NCBI RefSeq assembly: GCF_014831675.1
Contig: NZ_VJXY01000034.1
Location: forward strand, 1 to 64,000
DNA length: 64,000 nt
DNA from: Komarekiella delphini-convector SJRDD-AB1
GTDB lineage: Bacteria; Cyanobacteriota; Cyanobacteriia; Cyanobacteriales; Nostocaceae
Direction: 5' to 3'
The position numbers and the translations under genes are program-made. The notes under the pieces were generated by a model. That model was not told the DNA's origin and did not search any database. It saw only the letters and a list, made by a program, of their open reading frames with translations. Each line of letters starts with the position of its first letter. The first letter of the stretch is position 1. This document shows positions 1-7,067 of the stretch, piece by piece.

Positions 1-116
1 TCACACAACTACAGCACAAGTTAACTGATGTCCTCAAAGAAATTACACCTGAAATGATTGCCTCTCTCACTTCTTACGACTTTATCCTTGAAGCCTTATT
101 TAGCGCAGCTTCATAA
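1..116 (+). pseudogene. IS630-type transposase, C-terminal end only
   Basis: An open frame entering from the left edge (codons in phase from base 3) ends at TAA 114-116. The last residues, including LTSYDFILEALFSAAS, resemble the C-terminus common in cyanobacterial IS630-family transposases. Only about 37 codons are visible, so whether the element is intact outside the window cannot be told. Its end abuts a truncated DUF5615 gene on the other strand, which fits insertion of the element into that toxin gene. The family assignment rests on recall of the C-terminal motif. Confidence 0.55.
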
Positions 117-223
117 AGAATTGGTATGAGTTCGTGAAACTGAACATGGCTGGCATTAGGAAAAATGTCAGCTAACCGAGTAACTAACTTCCGACTCAGG
201 TTTTGGTCGAAAAGTAGTTTCAA
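74..223 (-). pseudogene. DUF5615 PIN-like toxin, truncated by the insertion sequence
   Basis: On the minus strand a frame starts at TTG 223 (overlapping the TGA of the DUF433 gene) and begins MKLLFDQNLSRKLVTRLADI followed by FPNASHVQFHEL, the typical N-terminus of DUF5615 PIN-like proteins. After about codon 32 the similarity is lost and the frame runs into the transposase end, stopping at base 74. The family is normally about 110 residues with later acidic residues, so this toxin is a non-functional 5' remnant. The overlapping start and stop codons show it was the downstream partner of the DUF433 antitoxin. Confidence 0.65.
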
Positions 224-450
224 CCATCACCTACCACAGCAATCAGACGATGTTCTCGGTCAGCAGCAAACTCTAGACAAGCTCTAATGTCTTCCTCAGT
301 CAACTCTGGGAAGTCGTCTAAAATTTCCGCATGGGACATTCCCGCTGCCAACCAGCCCAAAACATCATACACAGTGATACGCATTCTTCTAATACAAGGC
401 TTTCCACCACGTTTATCTGGCTCGATTGTAATAATGTTGTGATAGCTCAT
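220..450 (-). CDS. DUF433 family antitoxin (VapB-like)
   Basis: This 76-residue protein starts at ATG 450 (MSYHNIITIEP); the frame stays open to 510 but family members begin near this Met. It contains the DUF433 core: an ITIEP start, the GGKPCIRRMRITVYDVL stretch, then a helical part with DFPELTEEDIRACLEFA. DUF433 proteins are small helix-turn-helix-like antitoxins encoded just upstream of DUF5615 PIN-like toxins. Here the toxin gene follows with a TTGA overlap but is cut off after about 32 codons, leaving the antitoxin an orphan. Confidence 0.75.
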   Translation of the reverse strand: MSYHNIITIEPDKRGGKPCIRRMRITVYDVLGWLAAGMSHAEILDDFPELTEEDIRACLEFAADREHRLIAVVGDG

Positions 451-608
451 CTGCAAGCTAGTTTTTATGTTTCTGTGTCCTAAGTTTAGCCCAGTTTCAT
501 ACCGCAACACTTAACTGATTCTGTCAAGCATTGGCTGTATGTTATGGTCTAGCTGCCCTCGGTGAAGATCAGCCGTTAAACCACTATAAATAGTTGGCGT
601 TGCATAAT

Positions 609-720
609 TGCGGGATGATTTATTGGGCTACGCCCCGCTACGCTAACACGCAGCGGAAAGTCTGTAGCAAGATCCCGCAGGGTGCGCCTGCTTCCGGCGA
701 ACAGAACTTTTCAAGGCACA
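609..720. repeat. Dispersed palindromic repeat in a 390-bp gene-free stretch
   Basis: The gap 451-840 contains no convincing gene. It carries GC-rich repeat sequence with opposed GCGGGAT and ATCCCGC arms (about 610-680) and the motif 'gaacagaacttttcaaggcacaga', related to repeats seen at 2260-2300, 17310-17530 and 19030-19122. A frame open over this repeat (594-866) is not a plausible gene. Confidence 0.45.
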
Positions 721-840
721 GACGTAGAGAGAATAAAGAGTTTAAGATTTCAATACATCAAATTTCATCCCTTGATTCAGCAATGCCAAATAGTTTAGTT
801 AATAGTTCTGCATCTCAGTCAAACTTTATTATTCTCAACG

Positions 841-1560
841 ATGGGACACAAATACTCTCTCAATAATAAGCGTCTGACAAAAAAACAGGTTCAAGAGTTG
901 ATTGAATCTGAAGGTAAACTGCATGAAGACTTTACACAGCTTTTTGAAGAAACGTATTCAACTGGACATAAAAATCAACCCTTAGTCTATAAACTACCAA
1001 ACGACAGATTCTTATTCGTTTTTGATCCTAAAGGATATAACATTCCTGGTAAAGGGGATATTTTTACAAAAGAATATTTTTTAAAATATGTCCAATGGAC
1101 ACAAAGAGTAAGAGAAAATATTGCCAATAATCGTGCTAATTCTGTTTCCCATTGGAGATATTACTCCAAGCATAAAATAGAAATTGTTAATAAAATTGAT
1201 GACTTAATTAATGAACTTGGAGAAAAGTTACAAATTACTCATGCTCAGCTTGATTTTTCGTACATGAGCTTGGATGTTGTATCTAAAAAAGCTGAAGCTT
1301 ATGAAATCGATAAGATACTGACTGATCTCTATGATAACTTAGTCGCTTATGTAGGTGAGATTATCATGCATAGAAAAAATGGGCAGTGGACTATTAATAG
1401 TAACTCTTCGATTGAAAAGTATCCATACATCAGTGCAGGTGTTAATGGAGTTCTAATGCCAATTAATGTAGTTTGGCAAGAACTAACCGATATGAAACCG
1501 ATAGATTTACGGAAAGAAACTGCCAATGAGATACGACGGTTTTCATTAAATCAAAGGTAG
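841..1560 (+). CDS. Hypothetical protein, 239 aa
   Basis: I do not recognise this protein. It is a soluble, lysine-rich, AT-rich-coded protein with no signal peptide, no transmembrane segment and no cysteine-rich or nucleotide-binding motif. The N-terminal 70 residues include a short beta-like region (LVYKLPNDRFLFVFDPKG); the middle is strongly helical (about residues 85-180). Base composition is lower in GC than the hydrogenase genes, and the neighbours are toxin-antitoxin remnants, so acquisition by transfer is possible. No good ribosome-binding site precedes ATG 841; a different start cannot be excluded. It converges on the gene at 1654-2076, with a hairpin between. Confidence 0.6.
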   Translation: MGHKYSLNNKRLTKKQVQELIESEGKLHEDFTQLFEETYSTGHKNQPLVYKLPNDRFLFVFDPKGYNIPGKGDIFTKEYFLKYVQWTQRVRENIANNRANSVSHWRYYSKHKIEIVNKIDDLINELGEKLQITHAQLDFSYMSLDVVSKKAEAYEIDKILTDLYDNLVAYVGEIIMHRKNGQWTINSNSSIEKYPYISAGVNGVLMPINVVWQELTDMKPIDLRKETANEIRRFSLNQR

Positions 1561-1594
1561 ATAAAGGTCGTAGATAAGATATTGGTTGCTAAAA

Positions 1595-1630
1595 CAGAGG
1601 CTTTAGTTAATGATACAAACAAAGCCTCTG
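1595..1630 (-). terminator. Hairpin between convergent genes
   Basis: Arms CAGAGGCTTT (1595-1604) and AAAGCCTCTG (1621-1630) pair perfectly. Read on the minus strand the hairpin is followed by a short T run, which fits an intrinsic terminator for the leftward gene that ends at 1654; it may also block read-through from the rightward gene ending at 1560. Confidence 0.5.
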
Positions 1631-1653
1631 AAGAATAAGTTATCAGCCGGAGA

Positions 1654-2076
1654 CTAGAGAGCTACACCATGTTTCTTGGCAATTTCAGTCAGTTTCTCAC
1701 ACTGATGTTGCGATGCTTTAGTTAATACCGCTTCTGCATCTTCTGGAGTCATACCCTCTTTAGGAATTAAATACTTGACATAAAGTGACACAAAATCGAC
1801 TACAACTGCTAAACCTGATAAAGCATGTTTGTCAGCTTCTTTACCAGCGATCGCTGCTACTAAACCTGCTTTAATTGGGTCTGGTTTAACTTTCATGAAC
1901 TGATCAATAAGTTTCGGGAGATAGTCTGCTGGTGGCAAGTTTTCTAACTTACTTCTATCTGGAATAAAATTACATCCTGCGGCTTTTGCCTGTTCTAAAA
2001 CACACCATTCTGTAAACTCTTGCAATGCTGCTTCGGGAAGGCGAGGGAGATATTTATGTAGCGCTAAATCAGACAC
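1654..2076 (-). CDS. Conserved hypothetical protein, 140 aa
   Basis: An all-helical-looking soluble protein without signal peptide. It has a Trp-Cys pair near residues 24-25 (EFTEWCVLEQ), a second Cys near 35, and an alanine/valine-rich helix about residues 88-110 that is too short and charged around to be a sure membrane segment. Composition and codon use match cyanobacterial housekeeping genes rather than the orphan next to it. I recognise no domain. The gene stands alone between a convergent orphan and the HxlR gene. Confidence 0.65.
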   Translation of the reverse strand: MSDLALHKYLPRLPEAALQEFTEWCVLEQAKAAGCNFIPDRSKLENLPPADYLPKLIDQFMKVKPDPIKAGLVAAIAGKEADKHALSGLAVVVDFVSLYVKYLIPKEGMTPEDAEAVLTKASQHQCEKLTEIAKKHGVAL

Positions 2077-2334
2077 AAGCTTACCGGGTAAATTTCAGTT
2101 TTTTGAGTGCATTAAAGCAAGCCTAACGCACTGTTTCTATAAGTTTTGGTGTGTTACGCTACGACTTTTAAATAAAGGAGATTGAGGACTAGGGACTCTC
2201 AAGAAAGGGAAAAGGTTAAAGGTTAAAAGTTAAAGCGCAAAGTCTGAGCAGAACGCGAGTGCGTCTCGTAGAGAGGCTTCCTCCGAACAGAACTTTGTAA
2301 GAGAGGTTAAGGGGATGGTTTTTTCCTTTCCCCC

Positions 2335-2673
2335 TTACCCCTTTCCCCAATATCCACGCTTTAGATGTTCTTGTCCCCAGTCGCAAAGAGCTTTCAAGAC
2401 AGGTATAAGAGTTTTACCATAATCTGTGAAAGAATATTCCACTTTGAGAGGTACATCTGAGTATACTTTTCGGTTAATAATTCCGTCATTTTCTAGTTCA
2501 CGAAGTTGTTGAATTAGCATTTTTTCAGTAATTTCAGGAATCAATCGTTTCAATTCGCTGTATCGTTTTGCTTCATCTCTTAAGTGCCAGACAATCAAAA
2601 TTTTCCATTTGCCACCTAAAATTTTTAGCGTTGTTTGCACAAATAATGTGCCCTCGGTTTGTTCTTCTGGCAT
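2335..2673 (-). CDS. HxlR-family winged-helix transcriptional regulator
   Basis: The 112-residue length and the motif LKILGGKWKILIVWHLRD, followed by RYSELKRLIPEITEKMLIQQLRELENDGII, are the HxlR/MarR-like winged helix. The N-terminal cysteine that makes YodB and similar members thiol sensors is absent, so redox sensing through that residue is unlikely. The gene is transcribed away from an SDR oxidoreductase with a 120-bp shared spacer containing inverted repeats. HxlR genes often repress a divergently transcribed oxidoreductase; that role is inferred here. Confidence 0.88.
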   Translation of the reverse strand: MPEEQTEGTLFVQTTLKILGGKWKILIVWHLRDEAKRYSELKRLIPEITEKMLIQQLRELENDGIINRKVYSDVPLKVEYSFTDYGKTLIPVLKALCDWGQEHLKRGYWGKG

Positions 2674-2716
2674 TATGATCTGCCTACTTTAGGCTTATAC
2701 AGGCTTACAAAAAAGT

Positions 2717-2750
2717 AAGTACTTCCCAAAAAGTAAGTATAAGTATACTT
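2717..2750. promoter_or_regulatory. Candidate HxlR operator, two palindromes
   Basis: The divergent spacer holds AAGTACTT (2717-2724) and a longer perfect inverted repeat AAGTATA-AG-TATACTT (2735-2750), with GTAAGTA direct repeats around them. Position between the two divergent starts fits a repressor site controlling both genes. Binding by the adjacent HxlR protein is an inference from symmetry and context. Confidence 0.5.
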
Positions 2751-2793
2751 TTGGGACAGGGTAATTTCTATCTCGACCGTATGGAGGAAGCTC

Positions 2794-3531
2794 ATGCAAG
2801 TTTTAGGTGCAATCGCTCTAGTAACTGGGGCCAATGGTGGTCTAGGCAAATACTTCGTAGAGGGATTGAGAGCGCAAGGTGCAGCCAAAATTTATGCTGG
2901 CGCTCGCAAGCTGGAGGCGCTTGCTGAACTAGTTGCAACAGATCCGCACCGAATTATCCCGATTCAGCTTGAAATTACTGATGAAGAATCTGTTCGCCAA
3001 GCATCACTAAAATGTCAGGATGTCAATTTGTTGATTAACAATGCTGGTGTGGGGCTTAACCAGGGATTGATTGCTGCACCTAATTTGTCCGCCGCCAGAG
3101 CAGAAATGGATGTTAACTACTTTGGAACCTTGATGATGTGCCGTGCCTTTGCCCCTGTTTTGAAACAAAATGAAGGTGGGGCGATCATTAACATGATATC
3201 AATGGTGGCGCGGGTGAATGTTCCCTTCAATGGCAGCTATGGCGCTTCTAAAGCAGCAGTTTTGTCAATGACTCAGGCAGTTCGGGCAGAGTTAGCGGCT
3301 CAGAAAACGCTGGTAGTAGGAGTATTACCAGGAGCTATCGATATTGGCATGGGCAAACCTTTTCCTGATCCCAAAGTAGCCCCAGAGGAAGTAGTTCACG
3401 ATGCACTGCAAGCTGTTGTTGATGGCATAGAAGACGTTTACCCAGGTGAGCAGGCCAAGCAACTTAATGAGCAACTGATGCAAGACCCCAAAGCGGTTGA
3501 AAAGTCGATTGCCACATTTTTACCAGCTTAA
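2794..3531 (+). CDS. Short-chain dehydrogenase/reductase (SDR)
   Basis: Classical SDR of 245 residues with the NAD(P)-binding motif TGANGGLG (about residues 11-18), the structural NNAG motif (about 86-89) and the catalytic S-Y-K set ending in YGASK (about 149-153). ATG 2794 is preceded by a GGAGG-like site (tggaggaagctc), which supports this start. The substrate cannot be deduced. It is divergent from an HxlR regulator and is probably induced when that repressor leaves the shared spacer. Confidence 0.9.
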   Translation: MQVLGAIALVTGANGGLGKYFVEGLRAQGAAKIYAGARKLEALAELVATDPHRIIPIQLEITDEESVRQASLKCQDVNLLINNAGVGLNQGLIAAPNLSAARAEMDVNYFGTLMMCRAFAPVLKQNEGGAIINMISMVARVNVPFNGSYGASKAAVLSMTQAVRAELAAQKTLVVGVLPGAIDIGMGKPFPDPKVAPEEVVHDALQAVVDGIEDVYPGEQAKQLNEQLMQDPKAVEKSIATFLPA

Positions 3532-3577
3532 ATTAAATCTCTTTTGGTAATACGTAGGCGTCGCCAGCCGTAGCCAT

Positions 3578-3766
3578 CGCCAAAATAGCAAATGCACTCA
3601 CCGAAATAGCAAATGCACTCGCCAAAATAGCAAATGCACTCGCCAAAATAGCAAATGCACTCGCCAAAATAGCAAATGCGATCGCCGAAATAGCAAATGC
3701 GATCACCGAAATAGCAAATGCGATCGCCGAAATAGCAAATGCGTGCGCCGAAATAGCAAATGCGTA
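3578..3766. repeat. 21-bp tandem repeat array, nine units
   Basis: Nine consecutive 21-bp units with the core atagcaaatgc lie at exact 21-bp spacing. Units differ mainly in the link, either gcactcgcc/gcactcacc or the HIP1-containing gcgatcgcc. Related GC-rich sequences (about 3559-3577 and 3767-3786) flank the array. Because 21 is divisible by 3, two minus-strand frames stay open as seven-residue repeats, but no start signal or sensible protein supports coding. There are no spacers, so this is not CRISPR. Confidence 0.85.
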
Positions 3767-3802
3767 AGCGTAGCCAGCCGTAGGCATCGCTGAAATAACA
3801 GA

Positions 3803-3910
3803 ACTTACGCACTCAGATCCCCCAACCCCCTTAAAAAGGGGGCTTTATAAATTCCCCCCTTTTTAAGGGGGGCTAGGGGGGATCTAGGTTTCAGCCTTCA
3901 GTGCGTAAGT
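3803..3910. repeat. MITE-like element of the GATCCCCC family
   Basis: Terminal inverted repeats ACTTACGCACT (3803-3813) and AGTGCGTAAGT (3900-3910) enclose a C-rich/G-rich palindrome with GATCCCCC at one end and GGGGGATC at the other. The same arrangement recurs at 10037-10215, and related versions at 27842-27969, 32691-32858 and 43603-43681. It has no coding capacity, as expected of a miniature element moved in trans. Confidence 0.7.
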
Positions 3911-3944
3911 CCTAAATAATTATTCTTGGGTAGAGCGATGTCTA

Positions 3945-4058
3945 TCAACAAGCCCTTGTCCTGCGGAGATGCTGCGCGGTAAGCGTACCCCTCTGGGGAA
4001 GCAAGCTACGCGAAGCGAACCACCATAACCAGCACTGGGTATCTAGCAAGAGTTTCAC
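3945..4058 (-). pseudogene. PIN-domain toxin remnant downstream of Phd antitoxin
   Basis: A GTG at 4058 overlaps the antitoxin stop codon and opens a frame reading MKLLLDTQCWLWWF, the standard N-terminus of PIN toxins paired with Phd/YefM antitoxins, with the first catalytic Asp. After codon 14 the frame enters a dispersed GC-rich repeat (cgaagcg/tacgcg type) and stops at 3945. The rest of the roughly 130-residue toxin is missing, so the toxin is inactive. Confidence 0.65.
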
Positions 4059-4300
4059 TCTTCACTGCCCTCAAATGCTGCCAGAATGTCTTCTGGCAAG
4101 GGGGCGTTAAAATCCTCTGGTACTATGAAACGCCCTTGATCCTGCCCTAGACTATCGCGTCGATTTGATGAGGTGCGAAACGGAACCAACTTGGCGAGCA
4201 GAATGCCTCGGTTGGAAATAATGATTTCTTCCCCAAGTTTTACGCGTGACAAAAGCTTTGAGAGATTTGTTTTAGCTTGATGAATATTTACGGTTTCCAT
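4055..4300 (-). CDS. Phd/YefM-family antitoxin
   Basis: This 81-residue protein has the Phd/YefM N-terminal DNA-binding fold: METVNIHQAKTNLSKLL, then VKLGEEIIISNRG, followed by a flexible acidic C-terminus that would wrap the toxin. Such antitoxins neutralise a PIN RNase and repress their own operon. The partner toxin gene begins with an overlapping GTGA but survives only as a 14-codon remnant, so this antitoxin is an orphan here. Confidence 0.85.
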   Translation of the reverse strand: METVNIHQAKTNLSKLLSRVKLGEEIIISNRGILLAKLVPFRTSSNRRDSLGQDQGRFIVPEDFNAPLPEDILAAFEGSEE

Positions 4301-4340
4301 AAGATTAAACTAAGTTTAGTTTGGTTATCACAGTCAACTC

Positions 4341-4736
4341 TCAAGGTACAACATTCACAAATCCAAATTGACGAAAGTGATGATCAAAGGTGAATGCTTG
4401 AGTCAAATGAAGTTTAGTCATAACAACCCGACTGGCGCAGTCTGTAAAACTCCAATTTTTATCTGAGAACTGACGGAAAACCTGCCAAGTTTGTCGAATA
4501 TCCTCTTGTGTCAGGTAATAAATAGTCGTCAAATTATCGGAAAAGAATGCCTCTCCTAAACTAATTGCCCTTAAAGTTTCACCACGGATTCTTAAGAGGA
4601 TTAGGGTTTCATCGATAATGTAATCTGTTGTTAACAATGGTTTAGTATTCTGACTAACCCATGAAGATGCTGCTTGATGCTCGGTATCTGAAGGAACGAT
4701 GCTAGCAAACCAAGCACTTGTATCTACAAAAATCAT
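4341..4736 (-). CDS. PIN-domain toxin (VapC-like RNase)
   Basis: A 131-residue PIN-domain protein. It starts MIFVDTSAWFA with the first metal-binding Asp (D5), has the conserved middle acidic region (DYIIDETL) and the C-terminal SFTDCASRVVM segment with another metal-binding Asp, then FTFDHHFRQFG. All expected acidic residues are present, so it is probably active as a ribonuclease. Its ATG overlaps the antitoxin stop (4733-4736), showing a two-gene operon. It is the only toxin left intact in the first 5 kb. Confidence 0.85.
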   Translation of the reverse strand: MIFVDTSAWFASIVPSDTEHQAASSWVSQNTKPLLTTDYIIDETLILLRIRGETLRAISLGEAFFSDNLTTIYYLTQEDIRQTWQVFRQFSDKNWSFTDCASRVVMTKLHLTQAFTFDHHFRQFGFVNVVP

Positions 4737-4972
4737 GTTGCGCTATACGGAGGATAAAGAATCCTATCGTGATCGCGACCAGAAAATTCATCATTGCTAA
4801 CTTCTAGGGGCATAGTAGCGATTTCTGCCAGAATTTCTCCAGGAGTTTTGTTTTTAGGTTTAGCCTCAGTTTCAATGACAGTGACTTCAACGTGAGTTCC
4901 CTCGGCTAATGGAATTGGCTGTGATAGCCTAAGTACCCCTTGTTCGTAAACAGCTTCTACCGTTATAGCCAT
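4733..4972 (-). CDS. AF2212/DUF104-like antitoxin
   Basis: I chose ATG 4972 (MAITVEAVYEQGVLRL) because the family starts there; the frame is open to 5095 but that extension looks non-coding. The protein is 79 residues: an N-terminal beta hairpin with VYEQGVLRLSQPIPLAEG, typical of AF2212-like/DUF104 antitoxins, then a variable acidic tail. It is translationally coupled to the PIN toxin by a 4-base overlap. Autoregulation is expected of such pairs but no operator was identified. Confidence 0.78.
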   Translation of the reverse strand: MAITVEAVYEQGVLRLSQPIPLAEGTHVEVTVIETEAKPKNKTPGEILAEIATMPLEVSNDEFSGRDHDRILYPPYSAT

Positions 4973-5152
4973 AAATTTTTCCCTCATGCCCCAGCTATTT
5001 TTAATCATGGCATACCATGATTTAGTAAAAATAAAATTACCGTAGGGTGTGTTAGGCGTATATTCTAGATGATTTGTCACAAAAAATTTTATCAAAGCGC
5101 CTAACGCACCCTATTACATGGCGATGCGTTAGGCTAAAGCCGTAACGTACCC

Positions 5153-5341
5153 TACTTAAGATTTACTGCGATCGCAATTGCAACAGAAATAAAAATTCTG
5201 CCAACTCAACCAACCCTTCTGCTTACCGTCGTTCTGCAAGGGGGAGCAATTCGCCTGCATCTTGGCGATCCAGCAGAAATTGCATACGCTCTTAGACAGC
5301 TTCAGGAAGTTGAAAGTGAGTCAGTTCAACAGGTATCTTAA
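5153..5341 (+). pseudogene. Probable gene remnant, C-terminal piece
   Basis: Inside the 700-bp gap 4973-5673 one frame reads a protein-like stretch (TLLLTVVLQGGAIRLHLGD, then PAEIAYALRQLQE) and ends at TAA 5339-5341. It has no start codon or ribosome-binding site; upstream it merges into repeat sequence (gcgttaggctaaagccgtaacg). I cannot name the family. The rest of the gap holds only HIP1 sites and dispersed repeat pieces. Confidence 0.3.
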
Positions 5342-5673
5342 CAATTTCAGTCATACAAAGTATGTCTAGTAAAATTGCAACTACTTGTAGAGCCTGTGTA
5401 ACTCAAATAGACTGTGGTAGTTTTTGTGCGATTGCTTCTAGTCAGAACTGTCAAATTATATTAACCGCTGTTTGCACTGGGGAGAGCGATCGCACATATT
5501 GATGTTCTTTCAGCATATACGCGTAGCGACAAGCTGTTATACATCGATTATGATCGTTATTCTGCAAACTAGCTAGAAACTAGTGCAAGTATCCTATCCA
5601 AAACCTATAACGAGCATTGAGCTTATGAGCAAAATAAGTTGGTTTCCTGCTTGGCTACCATCCACAGTCGTGG

Positions 5674-5955
5674 ATGATGGCGGTTAGGTTAGCAATACCA
5701 GCGTACTTGGGTGCAAATGTAATTTTTGCATTTGAATTCTGGCGTTACTCTTTGGTAGGGGTTCTTCTAACCGTAACAGATAATAATGGTCTAATTTTCT
5801 TCTTTGCAGTTTCCGCTATTGCATTGCTATTAGCTCTTATATGGTTTTTGATTTTGACGAGAGTATATGCACTTTTGCTAAAACTTCTGTGGTCAAGTCC
5901 ACCGCAATGGCTAAAGCTCCGGGCGCAGAAAGCAAAGCATGAATCACAAACATGA
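5674..5955 (+). CDS. Small membrane protein, 93 aa, possibly frameshifted at its 5' end
   Basis: Two hydrophobic segments (about residues 8-30 and 40-68) followed by a basic tail indicate a two-helix inner-membrane protein with no recognised family. ATG 5674 lacks a clear ribosome-binding site. Just upstream, ATG 5625 opens another frame (MSKISWFPAWLPSTVVDDGG) that stops at 5685-5687 and looks like a natural amphipathic start, so a one-base frameshift may have split an originally longer gene. Function unknown. Confidence 0.45.
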   Translation: MMAVRLAIPAYLGANVIFAFEFWRYSLVGVLLTVTDNNGLIFFFAVSAIALLLALIWFLILTRVYALLLKLLWSSPPQWLKLRAQKAKHESQT

Positions 5956-6197
5956 ACTTTCTGATCGACCACAACATTGAAGGATACGCACGAATTTTAT
6001 TGGGTAGTATTGCGAGTCAAGGTTGGCTTGAGTTAATTTGCCTTGACTTCATCACCGTTAAAGAAATCAATGTATAAGACGGCAAAACTATTTTTGAATA
6101 GAGTAATCGCATAGTTGAGTTATCTGTAAAAATGCAAAAAGTTATTTGTAGGATAATTTTTGTAGATTGATATAGAGCGTTAATAAGGAGCAAATAG

Positions 6198-6992
6198 ATG
6201 CTAAATGCTATTACGTCAATGCTCACCAAAACAATTGATGTATTCTTAAAGATAAACTCGTCCGAGTCACGGAGACGTAATTTTGCAAAAGATATGTTTG
6301 GCGCTTACAAGGCTCTTGATGAAATTGCACACGCTCTATATGGCATTGATTCCACAATTAAGTACATTACTGGAGTAGATCAAGAAATTTTTAAGCTTTT
6401 TAACCGTGTTACCCTTCCTGAGTATTTACTAGTAAACAGTATGTCTTCTGAAGGCTTACTTGAGATTCAAACTAGATATCTTGATGAGAACGGATTAGAG
6501 AAGGTATCACAACCTAGAAAAATTGAGCTAAATCAGATACTACCTGTGTTACTTGAGAGCAACATTCGATACTTTAACAATGCTATTGGCAAGTTAACTC
6601 AAATCATGAAAATCGAATCCTGGGATTTGTTCAAGATTCAACATCAGCCAGAAAAATTAAAAGCTCTTGAAATCTACGATGAAAAACTGGTGAGAAAGTT
6701 TACAAATGCTTGGTTTGAAGACGGTGGTTTTGTTGAGGCTTTGTTCAAACTTGGTCTTCATCAGGAAATTGATGGTAAAGTTTTAAAGCTATTGGATGCA
6801 GAATTTAATCCCAATAGCTCCCTTTTCGGGTACGAAGTAGAGCCTCAAGAGACAATATTCGACCTAACGCACACCAAAGACGTTGAGGCATTCCTTAAAC
6901 ACACAGCCCGATGCAGAAATACCGTTATTGAAGCTAGAGATGCTGTAAAACAATTCATCGCATCCAACTGTGCAATTGAGGACATTTTGTGA
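6198..6992 (+). CDS. Hypothetical protein, 264 aa
   Basis: A soluble, helical protein of unknown family. The start is well supported by AAGGAG (6185-6190) seven bases before ATG 6198. Features seen: an N-terminal helix with a KINSSESRRRNFAKDMFGAY region, several hydrophobic-heptad stretches that could form a bundle, and only one cysteine pair near the C-terminus. There is no signal peptide or catalytic motif I can name. Low-GC coding and isolation between a membrane-protein fragment and hupL suggest an accessory gene. Confidence 0.7.
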   Translation: MLNAITSMLTKTIDVFLKINSSESRRRNFAKDMFGAYKALDEIAHALYGIDSTIKYITGVDQEIFKLFNRVTLPEYLLVNSMSSEGLLEIQTRYLDENGLEKVSQPRKIELNQILPVLLESNIRYFNNAIGKLTQIMKIESWDLFKIQHQPEKLKALEIYDEKLVRKFTNAWFEDGGFVEALFKLGLHQEIDGKVLKLLDAEFNPNSSLFGYEVEPQETIFDLTHTKDVEAFLKHTARCRNTVIEARDAVKQFIASNCAIEDIL

Positions 6993-7067
6993 AATCGTCA
7001 TGCTAAAAAACACAGCTAATGACTAACTGAAAAATAATTAGCCATTAGCTATTGAAATTAGCATCTT

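Noticed and set aside
594-866. 90-codon frame at the left accessory strip
   Set aside because: Covers dispersed palindromic repeat; composition and start are not gene-like.
2673-2888. 71-codon minus frame across the HxlR-SDR promoter
   Set aside because: It overlaps the start of the SDR gene and the operator region; no protein-like signal.
3578-3766. CRISPR array
   Set aside because: Units are directly joined without unique spacers and no cas genes are in the window; the same holds for 32999-33220.
3528-3812. Minus-strand frames through the 21-bp array giving seven-residue repeats
   Set aside because: They are open only because the unit length is divisible by 3; no start signal and two frames are equally open.
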